Source: Gammaproteobacteria bacterium
Lineage (GTDB): Bacteria > Pseudomonadota > Gammaproteobacteria > JACKNK01
Length of the DNA: 64,000 nt
NCBI GenBank assembly: GCA_024234895.1
Contig: JACKNJ010000005.1
Coordinates: forward strand, 62,001-126,000
Direction of reading: 5' to 3'
The notes below the pieces were generated by a model. It ran no database searches. It saw only the letters and a list, made by a program, of their open reading frames with translations, and was not told the origin of the DNA. The stretch's first letter is position 1. Each line of letters begins with the position of its first letter. Shown here in pieces: positions 62,188-64,000 of the stretch. The translations under genes and the position numbers were made by a program.

Positions 62188-64000
62188 TTATCGGGTGCGG
62201 TCGACGATCTGGATGAGGCGGTCGGCGATGTCGGTGGCGAGGTTGTAGAACAGTTTGGCGGCGATGCCGGGGTGCAGGTAGGTGGTGTTGTCGATGCCTT
62301 CGCGGGTCAGCAGCAGCAGGCTGGTGTCTTCGCGGACGATGGCGTCGGTGCGGCGGGGTTGATCGACCAGCACGGCGACGTCGCCGAACAGGTCTCCGGG
62401 GCCGAAGCTTTCGACGATGATCTCGCTGCCATCGGCTTTGGTCAGGCGGATGTCGACGTGCCCGGTCATGACGACGTACATCGCGTGGCTCGGGTCGCCC
62501 TTGCGGAACACGGCGTTGCCGGCAGTGAAGGTGAGCACGGCGCTGGACAGGATGAAGCGGCGGATCTGCCAGTCACGCATGCCGCGGAACAGCGGGCTGT
62601 TCTGGATCACGTCCTTGCGCAGCCGCAGGGAGAGCATGTCCCACAGGGTGACCAGGCGCAGCGCGGCGATGGTCAGCGGGGTGATGATGAAGTCGGCGAC
62701 CAGGGCGCTGGCGATGACCAGCGCGGAGAGCATGCCGAACTGCGCGATGGGCTCGAACTGCGACTGGCTGAACACGAGGAAGCCGGCGCACAGCGCGACG
62801 GAGGTGGCGATGACCGGCAGGGCCTCGCCGCGCAGCGTGGCGTGCATGGCATGCAGCTGGCTTTTCGATGACTTCAATTCGGCGTTGTAGCGCAGCATGA
62901 AGTGCATGGTGTCGTCGACGGCGAGGCCGATCGCGATGGCCGCCGCCATGGTGGTGCCGATGTTGAGCGGGATGCCGAACCAGCCCATCACGCCGAACAG
63001 CACGACCACCGGGAAGACGTTCGGCAGCAGTGCGAGCAGGCCGACCTTCAGGTCTGCGAACAGCACGGCGATGATGACCAGCACGATGACCATCAGCAGC
63101 GCGATCGACTGCAACTGGCCGGCGATCATGGCGCGCGTGGCGGACAGCGTGAGTACCGAGTCGCCGCCGATGCGGGCGTTCAGGCCGGCGTCGAGGTTGG
63201 CGTCGATGAAGCCCTGGATGCGATCGATGTAGTCCTGCAACGGTTCGGTGGCGGCGATGTTGTGCCGCACCAGGATGCGTGCGCGGCTGTAATCCGGCGT
63301 CACGTAGCCCTTCACGTGGTCGTAGTCGAGGAACAGCATCAGCTCGTTGACGATGTCGTCGGTCTTCGGCTGCTTGGGTTGTTCGATCTCCTCGAAGGCG
63401 GCGTTGAGCAGGGCGAGGTAGTCGGCGAAGGAGGTGGAGGAGTGGCCGGCGCCGCGTTCGGCGTCGAGCCCGGCGATGAATTCCTGAATCTTGACCAGTT
63501 CGTTGACGTAGCGGGCCTTGAGGAAGGTGCCCTCGATGCCGGAGTCGAGCACGATGGAGAACGATTCGAGGCCGGCGAGGCTGGCGTTGACCTCATCGAA
63601 GCGTTTGCGCAGCTCCGACTGGTTGCCGAGGCTGTCGATGGTGTTGTGGTTGATGTGGATCTGCGGAATGCCGCTGGCGGCGAGCACGGTGATGAACACC
63701 ACGACGCCGATCACCGGACGGCGGTGGCGGCGCAGGAAGGCGTAGAAGCGGATCGGCCACTCCAGATCGGTCGGCAGGGCGAGGCGCCGGCCGCCGTCGA
63801 TGCGGTAACGACCGGCCAGGGCGAGCAGCGCGGGGATCAGGCTGATGGTGATCAGGAAGTTGAGCGTGAGCCCGGTGGCCGCGATCAGGCCGAATTCGAC
63901 CAGCACCTCGATGCCGCTCAGCGCGACGGTGAGGAAGCCGATCGCCGAGGTGAGGAAGGTCAGCATGACGATGCGACCGATCTTGCGGGTCATGCGGCGG
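62188..64000 (-). CDS. RND/MMPL-family exporter with C-terminal cyclic-nucleotide-binding domain, 5' end outside window
   Basis: At least 603 residues are visible; the frame continues past 64000, so the N-terminal part is missing. The visible part begins in the first membrane block (LTFLTSAIGFLTVALSGIEVL). It then has a periplasmic domain of about 200 residues (HNTIDSLGNQSELRKRFDEV to GGDSVLTLS) and a second membrane block (TTMAAAIAIGLAVDDTMHFMLRY, with the acidic pair typical of proton-driven RND proteins). The last 130 residues are a cNMP-binding fold (FTAGNAVFRKGDPSHAMYVVMTGHVDIRL, FGPGDLFGDVAVLVDQPRRTDAI). This combination suggests ligand-gated export of a lipid or hydrophobic substrate. 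Confidence 0.88.
   Translation of the reverse strand, partial: RRMTRKIGRIVMLTFLTSAIGFLTVALSGIEVLVEFGLIAATGLTLNFLITISLIPALLALAGRYRIDGGRRLALPTDLEWPIRFYAFLRRHRRPVIGVVVFITVLAASGIPQIHINHNTIDSLGNQSELRKRFDEVNASLAGLESFSIVLDSGIEGTFLKARYVNELVKIQEFIAGLDAERGAGHSSTSFADYLALLNAAFEEIEQPKQPKTDDIVNELMLFLDYDHVKGYVTPDYSRARILVRHNIAATEPLQDYIDRIQGFIDANLDAGLNARIGGDSVLTLSATRAMIAGQLQSIALLMVIVLVIIAVLFADLKVGLLALLPNVFPVVVLFGVMGWFGIPLNIGTTMAAAIAIGLAVDDTMHFMLRYNAELKSSKSQLHAMHATLRGEALPVIATSVALCAGFLVFSQSQFEPIAQFGMLSALVIASALVADFIITPLTIAALRLVTLWDMLSLRLRKDVIQNSPLFRGMRDWQIRRFILSSAVLTFTAGNAVFRKGDPSHAMYVVMTGHVDIRLTKADGSEIIVESFGPGDLFGDVAVLVDQPRRTDAIVREDTSLLLLTREGIDNTTYLHPGIAAKLFYNLATDIADRLIQIVDRTR

Overview
This 64 kb window is a piece of a GC-rich gammaproteobacterial chromosome. 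Two things point to a lithoautotrophic sulfur oxidiser. The first is an aprMBA operon for dissimilatory APS reductase with the AprM membrane anchor, the arrangement known from sulfur oxidisers such as Allochromatium. The second is the gammaproteobacterial housekeeping order (lpxH-ppiB, mltD, methyltransferase-rnhA-dnaQ, glyA-nrdR-ribDE, bamD/rluD-pgeF). I cannot name the genus. The long antisense ORFs opposite most genes are high-GC shadows and are left out.

Layout. 0-3 kb: the edge of a minus-strand gene, an ECF sigma factor followed by a receiver protein, and a membrane protein. 3-13 kb: K+-independent H+-pyrophosphatase (hppA), a DUF971/ubiquitin-fold fusion, aprMBA, a SlyD-like FKBP, small proteins, and PPi-dependent phosphofructokinase (pfp). 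14-18 kb: an arginine/lysine-rich protein with AT-hook-like motifs, an OLD-family ATPase with a degraded TOPRIM region, a YqaA-like protein and a helix-hairpin-helix protein. 18-27 kb: cysQ, nupC, lpxH, two cyclophilins, mltD, methyltransferase, rnhA, dnaQ. 27-38 kb: glyA-nrdR-ribD-ribE-ribBX, a nucleoside deaminase, then a tandem glycine riboswitch with terminator driving gcvT-gcvH-gcvPA-tpx-gcvPB. 38-44 kb: pyruvate dehydrogenase as pdhA-pdhB plus one 1,023-residue polypeptide that fuses E2 to E3. 44-54 kb: a glutaredoxin-like protein, NUDIX, arsM, rpiA, ilvA, bamD, rluD, a DNRLRE protein with a C-terminal sorting signal, pgeF, gcvR-like, def, and a photolyase that seems to start at CTG. 55-58 kb: pyruvate phosphate dikinase. 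57.6-62 kb: a decayed chromosomal integron. 62-64 kb: an RND/MMPL exporter with a C-terminal cyclic-nucleotide-binding domain, cut by the window end.

Working together: hppA, pfp and ppdK all handle pyrophosphate, and the APS made by AprBA is normally converted to sulfate by ATP sulfurylase using PPi, so PPi is a likely shared currency. glyA, the glycine riboswitch, the gcv genes and a GcvR-like protein form a glycine/C1 module. The integron is the most distinctive accessory region. Its integrase has an amber stop at codon 30 and a Cys in place of the catalytic Tyr, yet a near-consensus LexA box is kept upstream. Its AT-rich cassettes hold a membrane protein plus UbiA-type pair, a HEPN-like protein and a frameshifted TIR/deoxyribosyltransferase-like protein, with attC-like hairpins at the 3' ends.

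At least four families of intergenic inverted repeats (REP-like, GTAGGGTGCGCC, CCGCAAAGACGC and CCACGGATGAA) recur between genes, often inside operons.
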